DNA of 51,627 nucleotides from Oscillospiraceae bacterium (GTDB taxonomy: Bacteria > Bacillota > Clostridia > Oscillospirales > Acutalibacteraceae), in the NCBI GenBank assembly GCA_015065975.1, contig SVPG01000014.1:1-51627 (forward strand). Direction: 5' to 3'. Below, in pieces: positions 25,798-33,125 of the stretch. The position numbers and the translations under genes were made by a program. The number at the start of each line of letters is the position of its first letter. Position 1 is the first letter of the stretch. Below the pieces are notes generated by a model. That model saw only the letters and a program-made list of their open reading frames with translations. It did not search any database and was not told the origin of the DNA.

Positions 25798-26943
25798 ATG
25801 GCAGAGATTATAGGAGTAAAGTTCAGATCGGGCGGCAAGATTTACTATTTCAGTCCCAACGATCAGCCGCTTGCGGAGGGAACAAAGGTCATCGTCGAAA
25901 CGGCGAGAGGACTTGAGTGCGGCGAGGTCGCCATGGGACGCAAGGAGATTCCCGACGAGCAGATAACACATCAGCTCAAGCAGGTCGTGCGCGAGGCTAC
26001 GGACGCCGACCTCAAGCGCGTTGAGGATAACAAGAAAAAGGAAGAGTCGGCATTCGGCATCTGCGAGAAAAGAATCGCCGCGCATAATCTGCCCATGAAG
26101 CTTGTGGGTGCGGAGTGTGCTTTCGATAACAGCAAGATCCTCTTCAGCTTCACGTCGGACGGCCGCGTCGATTTCCGCGAGCTTGTAAAGGACCTTGCGG
26201 GTATTTTCCGCACAAGGATCGAGCTGCGCCAGATAGGTGTCAGAGACGAAGCGAAGATGCTCGGCGGTCTCGGCATATGCGGCAGACCCTTCTGCTGTTC
26301 CACCTTCATCGGCGATTTCCAGCCCGTTTCGATAAAGATGGCAAAGGAGCAGGGACTTTCGCTCAACCCCGTCAAGATTTCGGGTACCTGCGGACGACTC
26401 ATGTGCTGTCTCAAATACGAGCAGGAGGCATATGAGGATCTCATAAAGACCACCCCGAGGGTCGGAAGCATAGTCAACACTCCCGACGGAAAGGGAACCA
26501 TCATCGACGTAAACCTCATTTCGGGTATTCTCAAGGTCAGCCTCGATGCCTTTGCGGACGCTGCACCGAGAAGCTATTCAAAGAAGCTGGTCAAGGTTAT
26601 CGGCAAGGGTGCAAGACCTGTTGAGGAGCCCGTCGAGGAGGAAGAGCTTCCGCCCGAGCTGCTCGAGGAGGAGAAGCCGAAGCAGGAGAAAGCTCCCGAG
26701 CACCGTCAGAATCACGGCGGTCAGAACAGACAGAACCATCAGAACCGCGGTCAGAATCAGAACCGCACGGAGAATATTTCCGCACAGACAAACAACAACG
26801 GCAGCCACCAGAACGGCGGTAATAATCAGAGAAGACGCAATAATAACAACAATAATCGCGGCGGCGGTCAGAGAGCGGCAAATTATCGCGGCGGCAACCG
26901 CGGCAGCGGAAATCCCAGACCCGGCGGCGGAAGAAACGAATAA
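25798..26943 (+). CDS. ricT: PSP1-domain protein RicT with long Arg/Gly/Asn-rich tail
   Basis: In Bacillus, RicT with RicA and RicF forms an iron-sulphur complex that assists RNase Y processing and affects sporulation and competence. The product has 381 residues. The PSP1 core (about 1-265) carries the two CxxxxCC motifs, C161/C166/C167 and C198/C203/C204, as expected for cluster binding. After a Glu/Pro linker the last 90 or so residues are low complexity, with many Asn, Gln, Arg and Gly and repeated RGG-like units. This tail is longer than in Bacillus and may bind RNA. AAAGG precedes the ATG; a strong terminator follows. Confidence 0.95.
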   Translation: MAEIIGVKFRSGGKIYYFSPNDQPLAEGTKVIVETARGLECGEVAMGRKEIPDEQITHQLKQVVREATDADLKRVEDNKKKEESAFGICEKRIAAHNLPMKLVGAECAFDNSKILFSFTSDGRVDFRELVKDLAGIFRTRIELRQIGVRDEAKMLGGLGICGRPFCCSTFIGDFQPVSIKMAKEQGLSLNPVKISGTCGRLMCCLKYEQEAYEDLIKTTPRVGSIVNTPDGKGTIIDVNLISGILKVSLDAFADAAPRSYSKKLVKVIGKGARPVEEPVEEEELPPELLEEEKPKQEKAPEHRQNHGGQNRQNHQNRGQNQNRTENISAQTNNNGSHQNGGNNQRRRNNNNNNRGGGQRAANYRGGNRGSGNPRPGGGRNE

Positions 26944-26962
26944 GCTTTATATAAGGATAAGA

Positions 26963-26990
26963 AAGACTGCCTTTTTGGCAGTCTTTTTTT
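26963..26990 (+). terminator. Terminator after ricT
   Basis: Nine-bp stem AAGACTGCC / GGCAGTCTT with a T5 loop, followed by T residues. Confidence 0.9.
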
Positions 26991-27012
26991 ATAAAAAATT
27001 TCTCCGACCCTA

Positions 27013-27062
27013 TTGACAAATACAGAAAGATAGTGTATTTTAAAATTAAGAATTATTCCTAA
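27013..27062 (+). promoter_or_regulatory. perR promoter with a PerR-box-like palindrome
   Basis: TTGACA at 27013-27018, 17 bases, then TATTTT at 27036-27041. Just downstream a 17-base palindrome, TTAAGAATTATTCCTAA (27046-27062, one mismatch), has the 7-1-7 half-site layout of a PerR/Fur box and would overlap the transcription start. This fits autorepression and peroxide control of the operon. Confidence 0.72.
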
Positions 27063-27076
27063 TCTTGATTTGGGAG

Positions 27077-27454
27077 GTGGTTAAAATCACAAAGCAAAGA
27101 CAGGTAATACTCGATATTATCCGGGCCGACAGCAGCCACCCGACCGCCGACATAATCTATCTCAAGGCGAAGAAAAAGATGCCGTCGATAGCGGTTGGAA
27201 CGGTCTACCGAAATCTCAACCTGATGTGTGAAGCGGGGGAGATAAGGAAGATAGCCGTTCCCGACGCTGCTGACCGATACGACAAGTCGATAATCCCGCA
27301 CGATCATCTTATATGCAGCGATTGCGGAAGCATGGTCGATGTAAAGCTTGGTGATCTGAAACCTCTTATCGAGGAGAGATCGGGAGCAAGGGTACATTCC
27401 TATGAGCTGTGCGTTCATGGCGTATGTGCCGAATGTCTGAATAAAAATCAATAA
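27077..27454 (+). CDS. perR: PerR/Fur-family regulator
   Basis: This metal-dependent repressor of oxidative-stress genes has about 125 residues. [12 protein letters not shown] and the [17 protein letters not shown] recognition region form the winged helix. The metal-sensing residues fit PerR: the His in SHPTAD, the Asp in RYDKS, the HDH pair, and Asp in MVDVKLGD, where Fur proteins tend to have Glu. Two CxxC pairs (CSDC, CAEC) form the structural zinc site. The start is unclear: GGGAGG sits at 27072-27077, so GTG 27077 is too close and TTG 27065 has no site; an ATC at 27086 has ideal spacing. It precedes a rubrerythrin, as expected for its regulon. Confidence 0.9.
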   Translation: MVKITKQRQVILDIIRADSSHPTADIIYLKAKKKMPSIAVGTVYRNLNLMCEAGEIRKIAVPDAADRYDKSIIPHDHLICSDCGSMVDVKLGDLKPLIEERSGARVHSYELCVHGVCAECLNKNQ

Positions 27455-27474
27455 TATCAAAGGAGATAAGAATT

Positions 27475-28020
27475 ATGAAAAAGTATGTATGTGCAATCTG
27501 CGGTTATGTTCACGAAGGCAACGAGGCTCCCGAGTTCTGCCCCCAGTGCAAGGCTCCCGCATCAAAGTTCAACGAGCAGAAGGTCGGCGAGACCGTATGG
27601 GCTGACGAGCACGTTGTAGGCGTTGCAAACGGCGTCGACCCCGAGATCATCGAGGGACTGCGCGCAAACTTCACGGGCGAGTGCACCGAGGTCGGTATGT
27701 ATCTTGCAATGGCAAGAGTTGCACACCGCGAGGGTTATCCCGAGATCGGTCTCTACTGGGAGAAGGCAGCTTACGAAGAGGCAGAGCACGCAGCAAAGTT
27801 CGCTGAGCTTCTCGGCGAGGTAGTAACCGATTCCACAAAGAAGAATCTCGAGATGCGTGTTGAGGCTGAGGCAGGCGCCTGCGACGGCAAGAAGATGCTC
27901 GCTGCAAGAGCAAAGGAGCTCGGACTTGACGCTATCCACGACACCGTCCACGAGATGGCAAAGGACGAGGCAAGACACGGCAGAGCTTTCGAGGGTCTGC
28001 TCAAGAGATATTTCGGATAA
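27475..28020 (+). CDS. Reverse rubrerythrin
   Basis: This is an NADH-coupled peroxide and oxygen detoxifying protein of anaerobes. The product has 181 residues. The rubredoxin-like domain comes first, with Cys6, 9, 22 and 25; the di-iron ferritin-like domain follows (Glu residues in [20 protein letters not shown] and KDEARHG helices). This reversed order and the length match the clostridial reverse rubrerythrins rather than classic rubrerythrin. AAAGGAG precedes the ATG. The gene lies 20 bases after perR and is expected to be under its control. Confidence 0.95.
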   Translation: MKKYVCAICGYVHEGNEAPEFCPQCKAPASKFNEQKVGETVWADEHVVGVANGVDPEIIEGLRANFTGECTEVGMYLAMARVAHREGYPEIGLYWEKAAYEEAEHAAKFAELLGEVVTDSTKKNLEMRVEAEAGACDGKKMLAARAKELGLDAIHDTVHEMAKDEARHGRAFEGLLKRYFG

Positions 28021-28024
28021 TCCG

Positions 28025-28327
28025 ATGAGCATTACGGTCAATCTGTATTATACAGGCAGCGACGGCAATGCCCGCAGGTTTGCCGAAGAAATGGTCGAAA
28101 AAGGTATCGTTGCAGCCGTGCGTGCGCAGGAGGGCAACGAGCGGTATGAATATTTCTTTCCGATGGACGATCCGGAAACCGTTTTGCTGATAGACCGTTG
28201 GCGCGATCAGGAGGCAATCGATATCCACCATAAATCGCCCATGATGGCACAGATTGCAGAGCTTCGCAGCAAATACAAGCTGCGCCTGCGTGTGGAGAGA
28301 TATGTTGATGAATTGGCTGTAAAATAA
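28025..28327 (+). CDS. Antibiotic-biosynthesis-monooxygenase-like (ABM) small protein
   Basis: The product has 100 residues, with a ferredoxin-like fold pattern of the ABM/YgiN group: ITVNLYYTGSDGNARRFAEEM, then YEYFFPMDDPETVLLIDRWRD with the conserved Trp, and DIHHKSPMMAQIAEL. Such proteins act as heme- or quinol-linked oxygenases or as small dimeric stress proteins. It starts four bases after the rubrerythrin stop, so it is translated with it. Substrate and activity are unknown; a role in redox stress is inferred from the neighbours. Confidence 0.82.
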   Translation: MSITVNLYYTGSDGNARRFAEEMVEKGIVAAVRAQEGNERYEYFFPMDDPETVLLIDRWRDQEAIDIHHKSPMMAQIAELRSKYKLRLRVERYVDELAVK

Positions 28328-28371
28328 AAAAATCGGGAAATACTTATAATAATCGTCAAAGGAGGATTCAG

Positions 28372-28959
28372 ATGAAACTGTTAAAAATTGCAACCCTGTT
28401 TACGGCAATGATTTTTGTACTCGCAGGCTGCACGGCAAACGAAGCCGCAGTCGGCTCAAAGGAACCCGCGGTAACAGCTTCACAGGCTGAATCCGCCGCA
28501 CTTACCCACGCGGGAGTCGCGCCCGGGAACGCAGTCGGGCTGCATTCTCAGTTTGACTACGACGACGGCGCAGCAAATTACGATGTCGAGTTCTACGCCG
28601 ACGGGTATGAGTACGATTATGAGATCAACGCCGACACGGGCGAGGTTATCCGTTTTGAAAAGGAGCCCGAGAAAAGACCCGACGCGGCAACTGCGGCAAC
28701 AACCACCACCACCGCCGCACCCGCTCCCACCGAGCAGGCAGCGACCGAGGAAATAACCCGGGATGAAGCGGTTTCCATCGCGCTCAGCCACGCAGGTGTC
28801 GCACAGAGCGACGCAAAACGTCTCGAGGTCGACTATGACCGCGACAACGGCGTGAATGAATACGAGGTCAGCTTTGATTATAACGGCTATGAGTACGATT
28901 ACGACATCAACGCTCAGACGGGCGAGATAATCAAGCACCATAAGGAAATTGACGATTAA
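28372..28959 (+). CDS. Lipoprotein with two PepSY-type repeats
   Basis: The product has 195 residues. The lipobox is LAGC. Two copies of a PepSY unit (residues about 38-103 and 125-195) share the pattern ALTHAGV / ALSHAGV ... YDYEINADTGEVI / YDYDINAQTGEII. They are joined by a Thr/Ala/Pro linker. PepSY domains typically bind peptidases or metals at the cell surface. AAAGGAGG precedes the ATG. A terminator follows, so this ends the perR-rubrerythrin group or is its own unit. Confidence 0.9.
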   Translation: MKLLKIATLFTAMIFVLAGCTANEAAVGSKEPAVTASQAESAALTHAGVAPGNAVGLHSQFDYDDGAANYDVEFYADGYEYDYEINADTGEVIRFEKEPEKRPDAATAATTTTTAAPAPTEQAATEEITRDEAVSIALSHAGVAQSDAKRLEVDYDRDNGVNEYEVSFDYNGYEYDYDINAQTGEIIKHHKEIDD

Positions 28960-28974
28960 ACTTCAAAAATTTTT

Positions 28975-29012
28975 AAGAGGATACAGATTGCTCTGTATCC
29001 TCTTATTTATAT
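28975..29012 (+). terminator. Terminator after the PepSY lipoprotein
   Basis: A 13-bp perfect stem starting AAGAGGATACAGA (TTGC loop) is followed by ATTTATATT, an imperfect T-tract. Confidence 0.75.
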
Positions 29013-29026
29013 TGTGCAAAGCAGTG

Positions 29027-29056
29027 TTGACAAAGGTAATATATTGATATTATAAT
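29027..29056 (+). promoter_or_regulatory. Sigma-A promoter of the 29130 gene
   Basis: TTGACA at 29027-29032, 18 bases, then TATAAT at 29051-29056. It directly follows the preceding terminator. Confidence 0.75.
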
Positions 29057-29129
29057 ATTTATAAACGGTATTGCGTTTACTGATACCGCTGTAAAACGAT
29101 AGGTTATAACTGTATTTAGGAGGGTAAAA

Positions 29130-29606
29130 ATGAAAAAAATTATTGAAACGCTTTACGGAAACATCGGTAAAAAAATTATGACACTCGCGCTTATCCTTAA
29201 CGCTGTTTTGCTTGTTGGTGGAATAATTGCAGCTTTTGTTGCGTTGTTTTCGGAGGCTTTTGAACTTATAATTCCTTGCCTTTTGATAGCTTTTGTTCCG
29301 ATAATCCCTTTATGGTTTATGTATGCTTTCGGTAAAATGGTCGACGATCTTGATGCTATAAGGAGCAGTATCGTTAATCCGTCAGCAGTAAATGATAATC
29401 TGTTTGAGAATCGGAAATCTATTGAAAAATCTCAGCCGTCAGCGGAAGAAATTGATATAGAAAAAATCGATACATATCAGGATGAGCGAGATACCGAAGA
29501 TTTTAACGATAAGCAGGAAATGATTGATAAAATGGTAAAATATTCTTTAATCCCTGCATCAATTCTTTTAATTATACTTATTTATTTAGTAATAATACGT
29601 TGTTGA
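29130..29606 (+). CDS. Small AT-rich membrane protein of unknown function
   Basis: The product has 158 residues. Two hydrophobic segments lie near residues 17-40 and 46-66, then a charged, Asp/Glu-rich middle (residues 72-135), then one C-terminal helix (about 138-156). Its codons are much more AT-rich than those of the neighbours, which suggests recent acquisition. AGGAGG precedes the ATG. Promoter and terminator lie on either side, so it is a single-gene unit. No family is recognised. Confidence 0.7.
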   Translation: MKKIIETLYGNIGKKIMTLALILNAVLLVGGIIAAFVALFSEAFELIIPCLLIAFVPIIPLWFMYAFGKMVDDLDAIRSSIVNPSAVNDNLFENRKSIEKSQPSAEEIDIEKIDTYQDERDTEDFNDKQEMIDKMVKYSLIPASILLIILIYLVIIRC

Positions 29607-29628
29607 TTTGAATAGGATTTATTCGCTA

Positions 29629-29657
29629 AGAGAGGACTTTCGTCCTCTCTTTTTTTA
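29629..29657 (+). terminator. Terminator after the 29130 gene
   Basis: Nine-bp stem AGAGAGGAC / GTCCTCTCT with a 4-base loop and a T-run. Confidence 0.88.
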
Positions 29658-29728
29658 TCTGCCCTCTTGTCGAAAAACAAATTGATGATATAATATATGT
29701 CTGAAAAAATCACAAAGGGGCAAAGTGT

Positions 29729-30295
29729 ATGAGTGAAAAAGAGCCTCGCAGCCGACTGAAGATACATGTGGGACAGAGGAATATAAAGACTGCGCTGGCG
29801 GCGACGATATGCGCGCTGCTGTATTTTATCGTTGACAAGAACCCGACATTTGCGTGCATAGGCGCGATATTCGGTGTCGGCAGCGATATGGACAGCTCGA
29901 GGATAAACGGAGGCAACCGCTTTTTCGGCACGATCATCGGCGGTGTGCTCGGAATGCTTTTGTTCAGGATATATATCCTGTTTTATCCCGACGGAAGCTA
30001 TCACGCGCTGATGCTGCTTCTGCTGTTTGTCGGCGTCGTCATACTCATTCTCGCAAGCCAGCTCTTCCGCTGGCCGGGTGCAGTGCAGCCGGGCGGAGTG
30101 GTGCTGTGCATAATCCTCTTCAACACCCCCGTTGACAGCTATATATCCTATTCGATCAACCGCATGATCGATACGGGCATCGGCGTTGCCGTCGCATTGC
30201 TTATCAACTGGCTGCTGTCAAAGGAACGCGTGACGGGCTGGATAAATAAAATCCTGAAACGCGAGACAAAAGAAGAAGTAAAAAAGGAGCAGTAA
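29729..30295 (+). CDS. FUSC-like integral membrane protein
   Basis: The product has 188 residues with about six transmembrane helices. Its layout matches the N-terminal membrane half of the FUSC/aromatic-acid-exporter group (KTALAATICALLYFIV, then GGNRFFGTIIGGVLGMLL, the GGVVLCIILFNTP segment and NRMIDTGIGVAVALLINWL). The soluble C-terminal part found in full-length exporters is absent; only a short basic tail remains. It may work as a small stand-alone transporter component. The terminator overlaps its stop codon. Confidence 0.85.
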   Translation: MSEKEPRSRLKIHVGQRNIKTALAATICALLYFIVDKNPTFACIGAIFGVGSDMDSSRINGGNRFFGTIIGGVLGMLLFRIYILFYPDGSYHALMLLLLFVGVVILILASQLFRWPGAVQPGGVVLCIILFNTPVDSYISYSINRMIDTGIGVAVALLINWLLSKERVTGWINKILKRETKEEVKKEQ

Positions 30296-30309
30296 ACTGC
30301 TCCTTTTTT
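30282..30309 (+). terminator. Terminator built across the FUSC-like stop codon
   Basis: An 11-bp stem (AAAAGGAGCAG / CTGCTCCTTTT) has the loop TAAA, which contains the stop codon of the gene at 30293-30295. Confidence 0.85.
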
Positions 30310-30310
30310 G

Positions 30311-30760
30311 TTATTCGCCTATCTCTTCGATCATTTCTCCGAGGATTCTCGCGGCGCTTGCTATCATTTTCGGACAGACCGTTTTGAAAAGTCCGAGCTC
30401 GTTGATTTTTAACTTATCAGCGGGGACGCAGATGTCATAGCCGAGAAGATTTCGGCAGACGACAGAGCCGTTTTCTGCGATGAATCTGTCCATGAACTGT
30501 TCCGAAATGGCGTAAGCGCGGGATTTCTGGTCGGTGTCGCCAAAGCGGTCGTGACCGTATTTGAGACCGAGCACCATAAGCGCACCCGAGACAGCGCCGC
30601 ACATTTCGCCCTTTCTCGCACCGCCGCCGAACTGAGTTGCAACTCTGAGCGCGAGCCCTTCGTCAAATCCCATTGTCTTCGCATAGGTGGTAAAAACCGC
30701 CTGAGAGCAGTTGTACCCTTTCTCAAAATAGTCGAGAGCGGTTCTTTCAAAATCATTCAT
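30311..30760 (-). CDS. C_GCAxxG_C_C family protein
   Basis: The product has 149 residues. The conserved cysteine pattern includes GYNCSQAVF, GEMCGAVSGALMVLG and VCPKM near the C-terminus, the hallmark of this poorly understood redox/metal-binding family. The start is MNDFERTALDYF, with GGAGAGGAAAC upstream. It overlaps the end of marR by eight bases, so it is translationally coupled to it. It is probably the target of that regulator. No catalytic role is established. Confidence 0.88.
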   Translation of the reverse strand: MNDFERTALDYFEKGYNCSQAVFTTYAKTMGFDEGLALRVATQFGGGARKGEMCGAVSGALMVLGLKYGHDRFGDTDQKSRAYAISEQFMDRFIAENGSVVCRNLLGYDICVPADKLKINELGLFKTVCPKMIASAARILGEMIEEIGE

Positions 30761-31202
30761 CGTCTGTTTCCTCTCCTTTCTCAGCCTTCCGACAGGCTTC
30801 AATATACAGCTCGAGCGAGCTTATGACCTCTTCCTGTTTTTCCTCGGGGATAAAGCCGAGGATATTTTCAAATATCGAGTTCATGCTGTCTTCGATCGAG
30901 TTGAATCGCTCGAGACCCTTCTGAGTCAGATAGAGCGACACAAAGCGGCGATCAGTTTCCGAAATTCTTCTTTCGGCAAAAGCACCCTTCACGAGCTCCT
31001 CGACGGTGCGGCTGACACTGCTTTTGTCAACATTCAGAATCGCTGCAAGCTCCTTGACCGAAATGCCGGGACAGCGCCCTATCTCAACGAGTGCAAAGCA
31101 CTGTGCGGAGCTGACGGCGCAGCAGCAATCGGCGCGGTTGATTCTCGCGAGCTCAAACTCGAGCTTTCTTGTGTTTTCTCTGAAACGTGCTGTTTTATCC
31201 AT
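30753..31202 (-). CDS. Cysteine-rich MarR-family regulator
   Basis: The product is a 149-residue winged-helix regulator: LAAILNVDKSSVSRTVEELVKGAFAERRISETDRRFVSLYLT is the DNA-binding core. An unusual triple cysteine (residues 25-27, ADCCCAVSSAQC, plus Cys35) lies in helix 1, suggesting metal, metalloid or thiol-oxidant sensing. The neighbouring cysteine-rich protein supports this. Its promoter has a consensus -35 and -10. Overlap with the downstream gene by eight bases suggests they act as one unit. Confidence 0.9.
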   Translation of the reverse strand: MDKTARFRENTRKLEFELARINRADCCCAVSSAQCFALVEIGRCPGISVKELAAILNVDKSSVSRTVEELVKGAFAERRISETDRRFVSLYLTQKGLERFNSIEDSMNSIFENILGFIPEEKQEEVISSLELYIEACRKAEKGEETDDE

Positions 31203-31231
31203 TGCTTATCACAACCTTTCTGTCTGAGAGC

Positions 31232-31262
31232 ATTATATGATAATTAGTTGCGTTTGTCAACT
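31232..31262 (-). promoter_or_regulatory. marR promoter with operator-like repeat
   Basis: On the minus strand TTGACA, 17 bases, TATAAT, matching both consensus hexamers. AGTTG / CAACT with a seven-base spacer (31246-31262) overlaps the -35 and could be the repressor site. Confidence 0.75.
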
Positions 31263-31274
31263 GTTGAAAATAGC

Positions 31275-31307
31275 AAATAATAAAAACCGCCGCAAAAGCG
31301 ACGGTTT
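31275..31307 (-). terminator. hflX operon terminator
   Basis: On the minus strand the stem AAACCGTCGC / GCGGCGGTTT (TTTT loop) is followed by TTATTATTT. It separates hflX from marR. Confidence 0.75.
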
Positions 31308-31320
31308 CGGTGTTCGGATA

Positions 31321-32571
31321 TTATTCCGTTATATATTTTTCGAGCTCGTATCTCGCGGCGGTTATCCTGTCTGCGAGAGCGTCGACGAGAAGTCCGTCGG
31401 CGGTGTATTCCTCGGAAAGTATGTCGCCCGTTTCGCGTATCTGAGCGGCGAGCGAGAGCTTGTCAAAGGGAAGGAGAAGCTTCATTCGTATCGGCTTTGA
31501 GGGCATAGCCTCTTCGATTGCTTCGAGCAGGCTGTCGATGCCGAATCCCGTCAGAGCCGAGATGCGCACGCCTCTTGTGCCGAGAAGAGCCTCGTTGTCA
31601 CAGAGGTCGCATTTGTTTATGACCGTGACGGTCGGCTTGTCGCCCGCACCGAGCTCCTCGAGAAGCTTCGAGCTGACCTCGAGCTGGCTTCTGAACTGCG
31701 GGTCGGAGCCGTCGCACAGATGAATGATTATATCGGCCTCCTTCGCCTCACCAAGGGTGGAGCGAAAGGCTTTGACAAGATGGTGGGGCAGACGGCGGAT
31801 AAATCCGACCGTGTCAACGAGAAGCACCTGCGCTCCCGACGGCAGAACAAGCGCTCTGGCTGTAGGGTCGAGGGTTGCAAAAAGCTTGTCCTCAGCGAGT
31901 ACGCCCGCGTCGGTCAGACGGTTGAGCAGCGTCGATTTGCCCGCGTTTGTGTAACCGACGACAGCTGCCGTGACGACTCCGTCGCGACGGCGGCGCTCAC
32001 GCATTCTCGTGCGGCGCTGTTCGACCTCGTCGAGGCGTTCGGAGAGAGATTCGATGCGTCTGCGGATATGACGTCGGTCGGTTTCGAGCTTGGTTTCACC
32101 CGGACCTCTCGTGCCGATACCGCCGCCCAGTCGGGACATCTCGATACCCTTACCCGTCAGACGGGGGAGCATATACCGAAGCTGTGCCAGCTCGACCTGA
32201 AGCTTGCCCTCGCTTGTCTGAGCGCGCTGGGCAAAAATGTCGAGAATGAGCATTGTGCGGTCGATGGTGCGGGTGTCGGTCTCACGTTCGATGTTGCGAA
32301 GCTGGACGGGAGAGAGCTCGCCGTCGAATATTATCAGGTCGATCTCGTTTTCCTCGCAGAACTGCTTTGCCTCCTCGAGTCTGCCCGTGCCGATACAGGT
32401 CGCGGGCTCGGGCGAGGAGCGTTTCTGCGTCATCACGCCGCAGACCTCAGCGCCTGCTGTGCGTGACAGCTCGCGCAGCTCTTCGAGCGATATCTCAAAA
32501 TCGTCATCGCCCAGATCGAGCGATATAAGAAGTGCTTTTGTTATGTTGTTCTCAAGAACGATGTTTTCCAT
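31321..32571 (-). CDS. hflX: GTPase HflX
   Basis: This ribosome-associated GTPase splits or rescues stalled ribosomes in stress. The product has 416 residues. The N-terminal HflX domain (CGVMTQKR, CIGTGRLEEAKQF, FDGELSPVQLRNIE) is followed by a coiled coil around MSRLGGGIGTRGPGETKLE, the G1 motif GYTNAGKSTLL, G3 DTVGFIRRLPHHLV and G4 NKCD. The start MENIVLENN has GAGGT upstream; the frame extends 50 codons further without a better start. It is the last gene of the mltG-GNAT-hflX operon. Confidence 0.95.
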   Translation of the reverse strand: MENIVLENNITKALLISLDLGDDDFEISLEELRELSRTAGAEVCGVMTQKRSSPEPATCIGTGRLEEAKQFCEENEIDLIIFDGELSPVQLRNIERETDTRTIDRTMLILDIFAQRAQTSEGKLQVELAQLRYMLPRLTGKGIEMSRLGGGIGTRGPGETKLETDRRHIRRRIESLSERLDEVEQRRTRMRERRRRDGVVTAAVVGYTNAGKSTLLNRLTDAGVLAEDKLFATLDPTARALVLPSGAQVLLVDTVGFIRRLPHHLVKAFRSTLGEAKEADIIIHLCDGSDPQFRSQLEVSSKLLEELGAGDKPTVTVINKCDLCDNEALLGTRGVRISALTGFGIDSLLEAIEEAMPSKPIRMKLLLPFDKLSLAAQIRETGDILSEEYTADGLLVDALADRITAARYELEKYITE

Positions 32572-32578
32572 AGTTACC

Positions 32579-33100
32579 TCAGTTTTTGTCGAGCGAGCAT
32601 TCGAGTCCGATGGAGCCGTTGCCGCCGTCGGTAAGTTCGCCCTCGGTCTCGACGCAGAGAACGCGGTCAAAGCCGTGTCTGTACCAGAATCTGAGCGCAC
32701 CCCAGTTGCGCAGGGAGACAAGCACGCGCAGGTTATGATAGCCCGTCTCGTAGAAATATTGTTTGAGCGCCCTGACTATGGTCGTGCCGAAGCCGCAGCG
32801 GCGTGCCTTTTCGGAGATGAAAAGCAGGGGGATCTGAACCGACTGTTTGCCGGGGAAATCCCTGTAAAGTGCCGCGTAGCCGACCATGACTCCGCCGACG
32901 TATATCGACAGAAGCTCATAGTTTTCGGGTTTTCCTCCGGGCGGAAGATCGCCGCCGCGCATACATGAGCGCGGGTGAATGAGCGGTCGTGCGCTGTCAA
33001 ATTTGAAATAGCCGCAGGCCTCGCCGTAGAGAGCGTCAAGCTCCGACAGCTCCTTTTCCTGCGAGGTTGTTAATATGATGTCACCGAGCAGAAGTTTCAT
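32579..33100 (-). CDS. GNAT-family N-acetyltransferase
   Basis: The product has 173 residues. The acetyl-CoA motif lies at FISEKARRCGFGTTIVRAL, with the conserved Tyr/Phe of LRFWYRHGFDRV near the end. The N-terminal part (LYGEACGYFKFDSARPL) is not familiar. GGAGGG precedes the ATG. It lies seven bases before hflX and 25 after mltG on the minus strand. The substrate is unknown. Confidence 0.85.
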   Translation of the reverse strand: MKLLLGDIILTTSQEKELSELDALYGEACGYFKFDSARPLIHPRSCMRGGDLPPGGKPENYELLSIYVGGVMVGYAALYRDFPGKQSVQIPLLFISEKARRCGFGTTIVRALKQYFYETGYHNLRVLVSLRNWGALRFWYRHGFDRVLCVETEGELTDGGNGSIGLECSLDKN

Positions 33101-33125
33101 GCTTTACCCTCCGTAACAATTTTTA

